Assembly (NCBI GenBank): GCA_039096225.1
Contig: JBBPEB010000015.1
Coordinates: 1-64,000 of the forward strand
Reading direction: 5' to 3'
From: Blastocystis sp. Blastoise
Lineage: Eukaryota; Sar; Bigyra; Opalinata; Blastocystidae
Length of the DNA: 64,000 nucleotides
This document shows, one piece after another, positions 28,901 through 40,069 of the stretch (position 1 is the stretch's first letter; every line of letters starts with the position of its first letter). The notes below the pieces were generated by a model, which saw nothing but the letters and a program-made list of their open reading frames with translations, had not been told where the DNA came from and ran no database searches. Both the position numbers and the translations under genes were made by a program.

Positions 28901-31900
28901 TGAAAAATTCTGGTGATGACGTATCAAAATATATTGCTTTAGCAGAAATAGAACTATTTGCAATTAATTTTAATTCAATTGTTACAAATCCACCTTATTA
29001 TAATCCAAATATAATTAATGGATTCGTAGATACATATATATATTCTGTTTCTCATGGATCTAACTATCATAAATATAGTATTATCAATGGAACTCTTCCT
29101 AATGGTTTATATATTGATAGTAATAGTGGTACTATCTATGGTATACCTACTTCTGCATCAACATTAACTATGTACACTATTGAAGCTTATAACCTTCAAG
29201 AAGAAACTTCATTTACTACTCTGTCTTTGTCTATTTCATATTGTTCCTATCCTAATATATTATATTACATTAAAATTGACAATCCTGCAAGTAATGGTGG
29301 TTCCCAAATGAGTTTTCAATTATATGAAAGTATCACAAATACATTAATTGATAGTCAACGTTATTTTCCTGATTTTTCTATTATGTATTATAGATATTGT
29401 AGTCTTATTAGTACTTATAAATTAGTTTTATTTGATGATAAAAGAAATGGTTGGGGTTCAACTACTCTATCTGTTCATTATTCTTATAATACACAAATTA
29501 TAAGTACTTCTTTCAGTTCAGGTCTAACAAATACTGTATCGTTTACATTACAAATAAATCCTAATTTATCTATGATTTGGAATAATTTAGTTTATTTCAA
29601 TATTCCTGATCCTACTGATGCATCTTGGTCTACTATAGGTTATGATGCAACTGGTTGGTCTGCAGGACCTTATTCAGTATTATCAGCTACTGGTAGCATT
29701 ACTCAATATTATAGAGCTGTTTTTTCTATTTCAGATATCAACATACATAATTCTTTTGCTCTGACTATGTATATATATGGTGGTGCAGTTGTCTATATAA
29801 ATGGATTTGAACTGGATCGATATTATATGCCTTTTGGATTAATTACGCCTGAAACTTTATCTACTTCATATGAATCTACATTACTGACTTATTCAAAATG
29901 GTTTTATCTATATATAACAGAAAATCATTTGGTGACAGGATTTAATGTTCTAGCTATAGAAATGCATAAAAATCATATTGATGTTGTACACATATTAAAA
30001 GGTGCTTATTTAACATTTTCTTCAAATGATATAAACGAAATACAACATGGTTATAGTGATGGTGAGAATGATAATCCTAGTCCAGATGGGAAAATAACAA
30101 AAGTATATGATCAACTATTAAATACAAAATGGTTTTCTCCTAATAAATGTGTTGGTGCTTGGTTTTCATGGACTTATAATAATAATGTGAGAGAACCAGT
30201 TAATTCGTATAGTATTAGAAGTTCTAATGATTGTAATTCAAGGCATCCATCTGCTTGGAGACTTGAAGGTAGCAATGATAAAGGTGCAAATTGGGATCGT
30301 CTTCATACAGCTTCAAATGAAAAATTTACATATTATTTACAGAAAAAAGAATTCTCATTCATTCCTACTAAAGCATATAATCGTTATAGAATAACCTTTA
30401 CATCATGTAGTAATACTAATTTTCCTGGAGAAACTACTCAATGTGATACTGGAAATCTACAATTATCAGAGATTACACTAGATTATAAAAAAGCTAATTA
30501 TTTATGTTCTCCAATTGATGGTTATCCTCCATCAAATAGTGGTTCTTATGCATTTATACCGTGTAATGATGGTACAAGTAACAAGAAACACAGACGATGC
30601 TACAATAACAGATTTCTAGCTGAAGATGTTTCTTTCTGTCGAACTAAACCTCATTTAGATTATAATAGTGACTATTATTCTTTTTTTACAGGAACACCTA
30701 TTCCCCAAATAACTACATCAATTACTAACTTTACTAGTGTGTTTTGTACTTCTTCTCCATCTCTTCCTATTGGATTACACCTAGATTCTCTAACTTGTTA
30801 TATTTCAGGTACTCCATTAATTCCTCAGTCTTATAACAATTATATCATCAATGCAAAAGTCAATGATGGATTCATTTCTACGGAAATTAATCTTGCAATT
30901 TATAAATCTGAAATTGTCATTACTTCTGAAATCACTTTTCATGTTGAAGATAGTATATCCTTTATAATGAAATCTCCTTTAAATCTTGTTCCTGAAGTAA
31001 TTGGAGATCCTGTTTCATCATGGATGATTACTCCTTCTCTTCCATTAGGAGTCACAATAGATATTTTCTCAGGTATTATTTCTGGTATTCCTTTACAATA
31101 CATGTTTCCTACTCTCTTTATTATATCAGCAACGCCAATTGGTTTATCAATTCCAGTAACAACAAATCTTACTATGGAAATACTACCCTTGCAGTGTCCT
31201 TCTGATAATGTTTGGCCAGTTACAAATTCATCAACTACAGCTATTTCTTCTTGTAATAATCCTCAAAAAGAAGGTCAAATAACAAGATTATGTAATAATA
31301 TAGGTATTTGGGAAAATGAAGTTGAAGAATGTACATATATTATTCCTTCTATTATTTTTGATCCAAATATATATATTATTTATATAAATGAGCAAATTAA
31401 TATTATTCCTATTACTCAACAATATGTATCTTCATGGTCTATAACTCCTTCTCTTCCTGTTGGATTAACTATTAATAATAATGGTATAATTACAGGCATA
31501 TCCATAAATTATCAGAATTCTACAGAGTATATAATAGAAGCTACAAATCCTTCTGGATCAGGGCAAGCGATTCTATTCCTTACTATTTATTCTCATACTT
31601 GTCCTTCTGATGGTATTTGGCCTATTACAAATTCATCAACTACAGCTATTTCTTCATGTTATGATCCTCAAAAAGAAGGTCAAATAACAAGATTATGTAA
31701 TATTATGGGTATTTGGGAAAATGTAGTTGAAGAATGTACATATATTATTCCTTCTATTATTTTTGATCCAAATATATATATTATTTATATAAATGAGCAA
31801 ATAGCTATTACTCCTATTACACAACAATATGTATCTTCATGGTCTATAACTCCTTCTCTTCCTGTTGGATTAACTATTAATAATAATGGAATGATTTCTG

Positions 31901-33606
31901 GTAGTCCTATTTTGATTCAAAACAGTATTACATATACAATTATAGCTACAAATCCTTCTGGATCTGGACAGGCTACTCTATCTATTGCTATTTATTCTCA
32001 TACTTGTCCTTCTGATGGTATTTGGCCTATTACAAATTCATCAACTACTGTTACTTTTCCTTGTAATGATCCTCAAAAAGAAGGTCAAATAACAAGATTC
32101 TGTAATATTATGGGTATTTGGGAGAATAAAAATGAAGAATGTACATATATTATTCCTTCTATAGAAATTAATCCATCTTCTATTATTTTATATATTAATG
32201 AATCAGTAATTTTGTCTCCTATTACTCAACAATATGTATCTTCATGGTCTATAACTCCTTCTCTTCCTGTTGGATTAACTATTAATGCTATTATAGGTAT
32301 AATCACAGGTATACCAGCAATTATTCAAGCAAGTAGAAATTATACAATAATAGCTACAAATCCTTCTGGATCAGGACAAGCTTCACTTTCAATAACAATA
32401 AATTCTCATATTTGTCCTTCTGATGGTATTTGGCCTATTACAAATTCAGGATCAACTTCTACTTTTTCTTGTAGTGATCCATTAAAAGAAGGTCAAATAA
32501 TAAGAGAATGTACAGATATAGGTGTTTGGAATTCTGTTATAGATAGTTGTATTTATAAAGCTCCAATCATTGATATAGATCCTCTATATTATACTATTTT
32601 CAAAGAAGAACCAATAGAAATTCTTCCAATTGTTATTAATAAAGTAGATTCATGGACAATAGCACCTCTTCTTCCAGAAGGTTTAACAATGAGTCAAAGT
32701 AGCGGTATAATAACTGGTTCTCCATTAGTTTTACAATCAGCTACTCAATATATATTAACTGCATCCAATAGTGATACTTATTCTTCTATTATGATCTCTA
32801 TTTCTATTGTTTCTCGTACTTGTGATTATGAAAAAAAATGGCCAGTTACTGATGTAGGTACTACAGCTTATCTATTTTGTGAGAATAGTAATGTTTCAAC
32901 TCAATCTCGAGATTGTATTCATATAAATACTATTGGTCAATGGAAACCAATAGATACTACTACTTGTTATACACTATCTAAGGATGATAAACCCACTCAA
33001 GGTCAATCTTTTATTCAATTCTATTTAAGATTTTCAGGGATAGTATCTCAATTCTTTGATGCTCCTAAAGTACATTTTTTTCAAAAGAATCTTAATGATT
33101 ATTTAACTTCTTTGAATAATCCAAATAGTAAAGTATATATAGAATCAATTGATTCTTCTTCTTCTTCTTCTTTCTTAGAAGAAAATAGTATTGTAAAAAT
33201 ACGTATTGTTTGTGATGAGGCTAATAGTTTATTTATCAGAGATTCTTATATAAACTATATCAAAAATACATTATTATCTTCTCTTCAATCAATATCATCA
33301 GAATATAATAAAATTACTTCCATCACTTTATCTCCTAATGATATCACTCTCACCAATTATAGTATCTGGAATGATACAACATTTATCACAATAATATCTT
33401 CCGTTATTGCTATTATTCTTATAATCATTATTATTGTTATCGTTATTATGATCAAATCCAAAAAGACAACCAAAATTCAAAATACTAGTCAAGTAGACAA
33501 GAAAATTCGTATGCATTCAAATAGGAGAAATAGTACTGATACTCAAACAAAAGTTGATACGAAAGCAACAGTTGATACGAAAACAATTGAAGCTGCAAAA
33601 ATATAA
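25937..33606 (+). CDS. Giant type I membrane protein with discoidin-like, putative-Ig and Cys-rich modules
   Basis: Exons 25937-25973, 26013-26220, 26272-26354 and 26564-33606 give 2456 residues. The start gives a signal peptide (MRFLLFILCFMLG) split by intron 1. Ectodomain, in order: a Cys-containing beta module; galactose-binding-like modules with (V/I)VYINGxE motifs; F5/8C (discoidin)-like segments near 290-410, 770-910 and 1270-1420 (SGSNDNGNTWTLLD, LAEIEFYA); and putative-Ig (He_PIG) domains recognised by LPxGL...G.I.GIP. From about 1653 to 2250 five Cys modules (CPSDGIWPITNSS...RLCN..GIWEN...EC) alternate with four putative-Ig domains as a tandem array. A membrane-proximal domain (2250-2370) precedes a transmembrane helix at about 2380-2406 and a basic tail of about 50 residues. 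Likely a cell-surface adhesin or receptor; the ligand is unknown. All three introns lie in the first 630 nt. Confidence 0.9.
31195..32975 (+). repeat. Intragenic tandem repeat, about 408 bp unit (136 residues)
   Basis: Within the giant membrane-protein gene, a Cys module followed by a putative-Ig domain is repeated. Nucleotide blocks such as CCTCAAAAAGAAGGTCAAAT and TCTTCATGGTCTATAACTCC recur almost unchanged near 31260/31665/32070 and 31425/31835/32240, while the fifth copy is more diverged. This indicates recent unequal exchange or gene conversion inside the coding sequence. Confidence 0.9.
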
Positions 33607-35481
33607 GTTTTAAATGTAACACTAGTAAATGATTTGTTTATGTTTTTATTTAGTTTAAACTATGATATACTTGTATTCTATTTATTTTTATATAATTGTT
33701 TATATAGTAAAATGTTTCACTTAATTATGTATACTATATCTATTGTTTTTTATTTTGAATAATAATATTAGAATTTTATATATGTCTTTAATTGTTATAG
33801 GATACATTTTATTCTCTATATAACTCATAAATAAAATTTAAAGCAAATAATTCATTTTTTTTTTAATAATTAACATAATCATCTTCTATAAACAAAATAA
33901 TTGAAGATATCTTATAATGATAAATGCTTCAGAATAATCACAGTTTTTTCTTACATATGTGAATATGTATTGAAAATAAAGTAAAGAAACAAAATGCATT
34001 CCAAAGAAAGGAATTCTCCATAAAAATCAAAACTAATGTACTGACCATCTCTTAAATGCATTATATAATAATTATTACTTCATAATTATAATCCATAAAT
34101 TCTTGACAACATTCTTTATAACATCATTATTAGAATAACCAGATTATAGTTGGATTTCTTAATTTCATTGTATCCATAAAGTAGCAGCAAATAGTTTACA
34201 TTCAATAACAGTCAAGAAACGAAGTATTATAAATCACTGTTATCTAAATAAATGAGTTTTTAAACAACTTATCATTCCAATTTATAGAAAAAGATCTATT
34301 CTTCACACCCATAAGCTAGAAATAGTGAGTTGAATACTAATCATACATCACAATGATTATTATATAGAAATAACAGATATTAAGTAAACAAGGTAGTCTC
34401 CAGAGATATCAGATCAAAGAAACGTAAAAGAATAAAATATTTATCACATATAGAAATTCATAAATAAAAAAAAAGAAAAAATGCTAAAATGTAATAAAAT
34501 CTAGCCATGTGTTTTGTCAATCTTCAACAATAAGAAATACAAGGTTTGTCATTTCCCTAAAAAGATAAAGATATTTCCACGGGAAATTGTCATCTTTATT
34601 CGTTAAAAGAAGAAAATAGTTCTGGAATAAAAGAAGTTTAGTAAAGAACGATAAATAGAGTAGGATAGGAGTATATGTAAAAAACTATAATAATAAATAA
34701 TATTGATAAAATAGATTAAATAATAGTAAATAATTTAAGTAGAATTATTGAATAGTTGATGGTAATAATCAGTTGAAGTCACTTATAAATACTTTTCTGG
34801 TCAAATATAATCTTTTATCTATGTATAAAAATCATTAATACTATTAAAAACATTGAAAAGGACATATTTCAAATTAGAACTTTCGAAGCCTTTCTTCTTT
34901 TGTTGATGCCTAGTGTCTAGGTTTTTGAACCCACTCAAGAAAAGAAAAAATAAGCCAATGAATAACCACAAAAATGGAGAAACTATTGTGTCATATGCAA
35001 AACGAATACTACTTTTATGATATATATACATAACTTTACATGAATTTGAATAACTTTTCGTATATAGAAGTCTTTTAGAGTAATTTCGATTTTATGGTAA
35101 AAAGTCCATAATTTTTAGCAAAGAATCATGGGAGTTCGTCACAACCATATGCATTATTAAAAAACAAAATAAAATAGTCAGATTTTGTTATTTCATTCTG
35201 CCTAAAAGTGCTCTACTTATAAGACAATCGATAAAAGCATTGTATGTTGATATGATCTATCTGAATCTATAAAAAAAATGATTTTTAGCAAACGATGATT
35301 ATGTTCATCTCTCTATTGATTATTTTGTTTAGGTATAATACTTGTATTTTGTGGGTATTTTGACTTTGGCTATTTGGTGGTACATCTTCTTTAACAAAAT
35401 TTCATTTCCAAAAATAACTATTCTTTTTTTCTCTTTAAACTTTTTATTCTCATTTTATTTGAAAGAATCATTTACTCAGAT
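33607..35481. other. Intergenic region upstream of AdoMetDC
   Basis: No convincing gene. A minus-strand frame at 34819-35031 has one hydrophobic stretch (PFLWLFIGLFFLFLSGF) but no conserved features, codon use unlike neighbouring genes and no splice context, so it was not called. The 140 nt before the AdoMetDC start is pyrimidine-rich, with no upstream ATG. Confidence 0.55.
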
Positions 35482-36358
35482 ATGAATTTCAGTAGTAGTA
35501 TAACATCTAATGGTGGATTCGAAGGACCTGAGAAGGTTATTGAAATCAATCTAGCTCCCCATACTGGTCCTGAGAATGGGAAAGGATTACGTAACCTTTC
35601 TTTAGAAGATTGGTCTACAGTATTAGGTGCTGCTAAGTGCACTATTCTATGTAAAGAATCAAATGAATATTTCGATGCTTATATATTGTCTGAAAGTAGT
35701 TTATTTGTATATCCCTATAAATGCATTATAAAAACATGTGGAACTATAGCCCTTTTATTAGTTATTCCTATTCTAAGAAGATATGTGAGAGTATGTAAAT
35801 AGTTTTATATTTATTTATTATTTTATTTGTTTAATTTTTTTTTAATTTTACTTTATTTGTTTATTATTTTTTTTTTTTTTTTACGTTACGTTATTTGTTG
35901 TTATCTTTCATATATATATAGAAATTAAAATTAGAATTTGATTGGGTTTCTTATTCAAGAAAAAACTTTTTATATCCAGAAAAACAAGTTTATCCACATT
36001 TAAGTATGGATCAAGAAGTATGTTTATATTTATATGTTTATATATTTTTATTTATATGTTTTTATTCTTTTATATTTATATTCATATGTTTTTATTCTTT
36101 TATATTTATATTCATATATTTATATTACAATGATATCTATATATAGATTTTATTTTTGGATAAATATTTTAAAGATGTTGAAGCATTTGTTTTAGGTCCT
36201 CTTACTAGTGATCACTGGTGTTTCTATTCTGCTGACTATTCATCAAATTTCCCTAAATTGAAACAAGAATGTACTATTGATGTATATATATATTATTATA
36301 TTTATTATATTTATTATTATTATATTTATTATATTTATTATTATTATTATTATTATTA

Positions 36359-36421
<63 letters not shown>

Positions 36422-37530
36422 TTATTATATTTATTATTATTATTATATTTATTATTATTATTATTATTATATTTATTATATTTATTATATTTATTATATT
36501 TATTATGTTTATTATATTTATTATTATATTTATTATTATATTTATTATTATATTTATTATTATATTTATTATTATTATTATTACAGATAATGATGTACGA
36601 TATGGATTTATCTGTTGCTCAGTTATTCTTCCAAAAAGATGGTATTTCTGCAAGTGATGTTACTGTATATATATACATATAATAGTTCTATCAATAGGAT
36701 TCAAAATTTATCTATATATATATATATAATAGACTCGTAGTGGTATTCGTGATTTAATTCCTGACAGTATTATTCATGAACATATGTTCTCTCCTTGTGG
36801 TTATAGTATGAATGGATTAAAGAATGATACCTATTGGACTATTCATATTACACCTGAAAGTCAATGTTCTTATGTTAGTTTTGAAACTAATTTATTACTT
36901 GAGAATTACACAGATCTACTTATTCTTGTTCTTCAAACATTTAAACCAAGAGTATTTTTATTATTATTAATCAAATGATTATTATTGAATCATATTTTAT
37001 TCTATTATTATTATTAACTAAATTATTATTATTGAATCATATTTTATTCTATTATTGTTATTAACTAAATAATTATTATTGAATCATATTTTATTCTATT
37101 ATTATTATTAACTAAATTATTATTATTGAATCATATTTTATTCTATTATTATTATTAACTAAATTATTATTTTTGAATCATATTTTATTCTATTATTATT
37201 ATTATTAACTAAATAATTATTATTGAATCATATTTTATTATATTTCTAAAAATATATATCTAATTAAATATCTATTAATTTTGTATATAGAAATTTACTT
37301 TGACTTATTTTTGTGACAGTGCTATTTTAGATACAGTAAAACAGATTCCTGTTGATGTTCAATGCTATGATGTTGGTCCAAAAGGTGATTTTTATAAATA
37401 TATTCGTTTAAATAAAGGAGAAAATTTAATTCAAGCTGATTATAATTGTATCATGGGTAACTACGTTGAAAGTTCTGCTATTAAAGGTACTATTAGTCCT
37501 AGACTTCGTAATTATATTGAAACCGATTAA
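35482..37530 (+). CDS. AMD1: S-adenosylmethionine decarboxylase proenzyme
   Basis: Makes decarboxylated AdoMet, the aminopropyl donor for spermidine and spermine, in the cytosol. Six exons: 35482-35790, 35922-36017, 36147-36281, 36587-36664, 36733-36951 and 37291-37530; 358 residues, close to the eukaryotic norm. Visible hallmarks are the FEGPEK glutamates (E14, E17), the autocleavage site LSESS (cut expected between E71 and S72, S72 becoming the pyruvoyl group), the catalytic cysteine in KTCGT (C86), [50 protein letters not shown] and SYVSFETN. The C-terminal part (residues 280-358) diverges from animals as usual. Introns 3 and 5 are expanded by TTA and minisatellite repeats. Unlike animal AMD1 genes, no regulatory upstream ORF is seen in the near leader. 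Gene symbol given by family. Confidence 0.96.
36282..36586 (+). repeat. TTA/TTTA microsatellite filling an AdoMetDC intron
   Basis: Intron 3 of the decarboxylase gene is almost entirely TTA and TTTATA repeats, making it about 305 nt against a usual 40-90 nt. Long open frames on both strands here are artefacts of the repeat. Confidence 0.95.
36960..37245 (+). repeat. Intronic minisatellite, about 48-55 bp unit
   Basis: About six copies of a unit containing TTATTGAATCATATTTTATT followed by CTATTATTATTATTAACTAA occupy intron 5 of the decarboxylase gene, with small differences in the length of the ATT tract between copies. Confidence 0.9.
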
Positions 37531-38510
37531 TTCACTTTTTTATTTAATTATTTTTTTTATTAATCATTTTTTTTTTATAGATATATGTTTATGTATAATT
37601 TTAACTATATATATATAGTATACTCTTCTTTTTCTTATTGTAGTTATTTATCCAATAATTAAATATGATTTATTTTTAATTAATATTATACTCTTGATAT
37701 ATATGGATATTTGTATTTGTTTATTTACTTATTCTTGTTTTCTTTTGTTTTTATATTTTGATACATATTCATAGATATATATAATTTTTTTAACTTTTTC
37801 TTTTCTTGTTGTCTGATTTCAATTCTCTATCAACAATATGATTCTTTATTTATAGATATTATTACTTTGTTGTTATCCCTTCACTTTTCTTCGTATTATT
37901 TTAATAGTATATTTTTTTATAAACTCTTTTTTTGTTGTTGTTGTTGTTGTTTTCCTTGAATACATAAATACATGTATAATATTTCATGAATCATATTGTT
38001 AACTTTATTTGTTATCATCCTATTATAGTTTTGTTATACTTTCTTTTCGATAAACAAAATACTTATTTTAATAGTATCATTTAATACTTATATAAAACAA
38101 AACCATATTATAAAATAATACATAGTGAATTCTGATCAATCAGATTATTATTCCTAAAGTAAAAATACATTATACTTTATTTTACATAGTAGCAGTACTG
38201 ATAAGTTGGAATACAGCTATAAATATATTCAATGAATATAATATATTATTATTTATTCAGTAATTGATATTAATTATTAATTAAATAAATAATTATATAT
38301 AATTATAATTATAATTAATAATAAATTAATAAATAATAAATAATAAATTAATAAATAATAAATTAATAAATAATAAATAATAAATAATAAATTAATAAAT
38401 TAATAAAGAATAAATAATAAACAAAAATAAACAATAAAAAAAAATAAATGATAATAAATAATAATAAAAAAATAAATGATAATAAATAATAATAAAAAAA
38501 TAAACAATAA
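37531..38510. other. Convergent intergenic region
   Basis: Lies between the 3' ends of AdoMetDC (+) and RAMP4 (-). T-rich near the AdoMetDC stop, then a TAAA/AATAATAA-rich tract at about 38280-38510. No gene recognised; both terminators must lie here. Confidence 0.6.
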
Positions 38511-38843
38511 CTAATATATAGCAGAGCCAATAATAACGAAGATAAAGAAAGCAATAGTCCAAGTACTAGCATGAATGCCGCTTTTATGTTCTTTCTTCTA
38601 TAAAAATATATAATAATAAAAATCACTTATTTTTTGAAATTTCTTTAAAACGAAGAAACACACAAAAATATAACATTCTAATACTATAAATATATATGTA
38701 TATATACTGTAGATAAAGCATGACGATTATGTTGAACCTTATCTTCATATTTCTTTTGCTTTAATCTTCTTTGAGCAGGAACAGGAGTATTTTTCTATAT
38801 TACATAATTAGCATTTTACAAGAATCGCAAAATATACAGCCAT
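38511..38843 (-). CDS. SERP1: RAMP4/SERP1 ribosome-associated ER membrane protein
   Basis: Three exons (38838-38843, 38708-38794, 38511-38597) give a 59-residue protein, MA|KNTPVPAQRRLKQKKYEDK..., stop TAG. A basic cytosolic N-terminus is followed by a single C-terminal transmembrane segment with the family signature STWTIAFFIFVIIGSAIY; animal RAMP4 is about 66 residues with the same layout. RAMP4 is a tail-anchored component of the Sec61 translocon that binds ribosomes and helps stabilise nascent membrane proteins. Exon 1 carries only two codons, so start prediction depends on the 43-nt intron being real; its GTAT...ATAG borders and the frame support it. It shares a short divergent promoter with the Tim gene. 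Confidence 0.9.
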
Positions 38844-39162
38844 ATTTTATAAGGAACGAGAACTTTTAATAACAAAAACAAAAAACGATTTACAAAAAAA
38901 AATAAAAATTACATTAACGAAATTGTCATGTTCTGTAAGTCATCTCTACATTATTTTCTATAATTAAATAGAAAAACATCGAAAATTCTTCATGCTCCTA
39001 CCGACATTTCATAATGGAGAAAAAAGTCCGCTTTCCCCAAAGAACAAATGGTTCTTCTGTTTTTTCTTCATTGTCATTTTTCTTATTCTATTCCTACAAT
39101 ACTTACCAACTATGAGTTCTGAGTAATTTTATACATCTATTTGAACTATTCTTTATAGTAAT
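38844..39162. promoter_or_regulatory. Shared divergent promoter region, RAMP4 / Tim8-13
   Basis: About 320 bp between the start codons of two divergent housekeeping genes. It is less AT-rich than introns and includes a CTTTCCCCAAAG segment near 39032-39043. No TATA box can be distinguished in such AT-rich DNA. An ATG at 39112 may belong to the Tim gene (see that entry). Confidence 0.45.
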
Positions 39163-39549
39163 ATGAGTGATTTTGAACAAGCTGTTATGATGGAACAACG
39201 TCGTGCTATGATCATGGTATTTTCTTCTATTCTTACTTTTCTACATAGATTCTATAACTATCTTATGCATTAATTTTTTATTTATTATTATCGTTTAACT
39301 CATTCTTAGGCTGCTGTCCGTAGAGTTTCTTCTGTTTGTTTTGATAAGTGTATTAAGTCTCCTTCTTCTTCTCTCTCTTCTCGCGAAACTGATTGCATTG
39401 AAAAAACTGCTTTAAGATTCCTTGATTCTTCGTATGTTTGTAATTTTAGATTTTTTTTTCTCTAAATTTTTTATTATATACTTTCTATTTCTCATATATA
39501 CATTCTATATAGTAAATTTATCTCTGATAAATTATTCTCTCAACAATAA
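39163..39549 (+). CDS. Small Tim chaperone, Tim8/Tim13-like
   Basis: Exons 39163-39216, 39310-39431 and 39513-39549 give 70 residues. These proteins are hexameric chaperones of the mitochondrial intermembrane space, carrying hydrophobic precursors to TIM22 and SAM. The first CX3C motif is present (C28-FDK-C32), followed by the canonical 14-residue spacer, but the second reads C47-IEK-T51, so the fourth cysteine is replaced. The helix then continues ALRFLDSSKFISDKLFSQQ, matching Tim8 C-termini. A start at 39112 (ATGAGTTCTGA, intron 39123-39158, then in-frame into MSDFEQ) would add five residues (MSSDN) and cannot be excluded. The final exon depends on splicing at TTC|GTATGT. Confidence 0.85.
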
Positions 39550-40069
39550 AGGAAAGATTAACAACAATTTTTATTTCAATTTGGGGATATTTTTTTTATT
39601 TAGAATTATTTTATCTTTATATACATGAAATAATTAGTATTTATTTTTTTTGAAAATACAATGTTTCTTATAAACACATTTATTGTTTGTTTTTCTAGTT
39701 ATTTTTTAATTTTAATTGATTTTTATTATTATTATTATTTTTTTCTAATAACTGACAAACAAAAATGTTGTATAAATGTATGAATATAATAGATTTTTTT
39801 TTTAACTAAAATAGAAAATAAGTACAATATCAAAAAAAAATTTAAAGAAATACCATGTAAGTATTTAAATGGAAAGATTTTACATAGAAATGAAAAGATA
39901 ATAAAGAGGAGAAATAATCTGATTATAAGAAATGATAAAAATATGTATTTTTTTATGTATTAAAATTTATTATATATATATATTGAATGAAGAATCAAAG
40001 AGAATAAGATAAAAACAAAATAATAATAATAGAAACTTTCCTTTATTAAAACAAATTAAAGAAATCTTA
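39550..40069. other. Convergent intergenic region
   Basis: Between the 3' ends of the Tim gene (+) and AP-1 mu (-). T-runs on the left half and A-rich sequence on the right half; nothing else seen. Confidence 0.6.

Noticed and set aside
34819-35031. Small membrane protein on the minus strand
   Set aside because: One hydrophobic stretch only; no conserved motif, unusual codons and no intron signals, so chance is more likely.
36156-36657. Open frames of 126-144 residues rich in Tyr/Ile on both strands
   Set aside because: They are read-through of the TTA microsatellite in an AdoMetDC intron; the true exons on either side match the enzyme in the spliced frame.
39421-39445. Stop codon of the Tim gene created by polyadenylation (TA before TGTTTGTAA, as in Blastocystis)
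   Set aside because: Splicing at TTC|GTATGT to 39513 gives the Tim8-like C-terminus SKFISDKLFSQQ and a genomic TAA; other genes in the window also have encoded stops.
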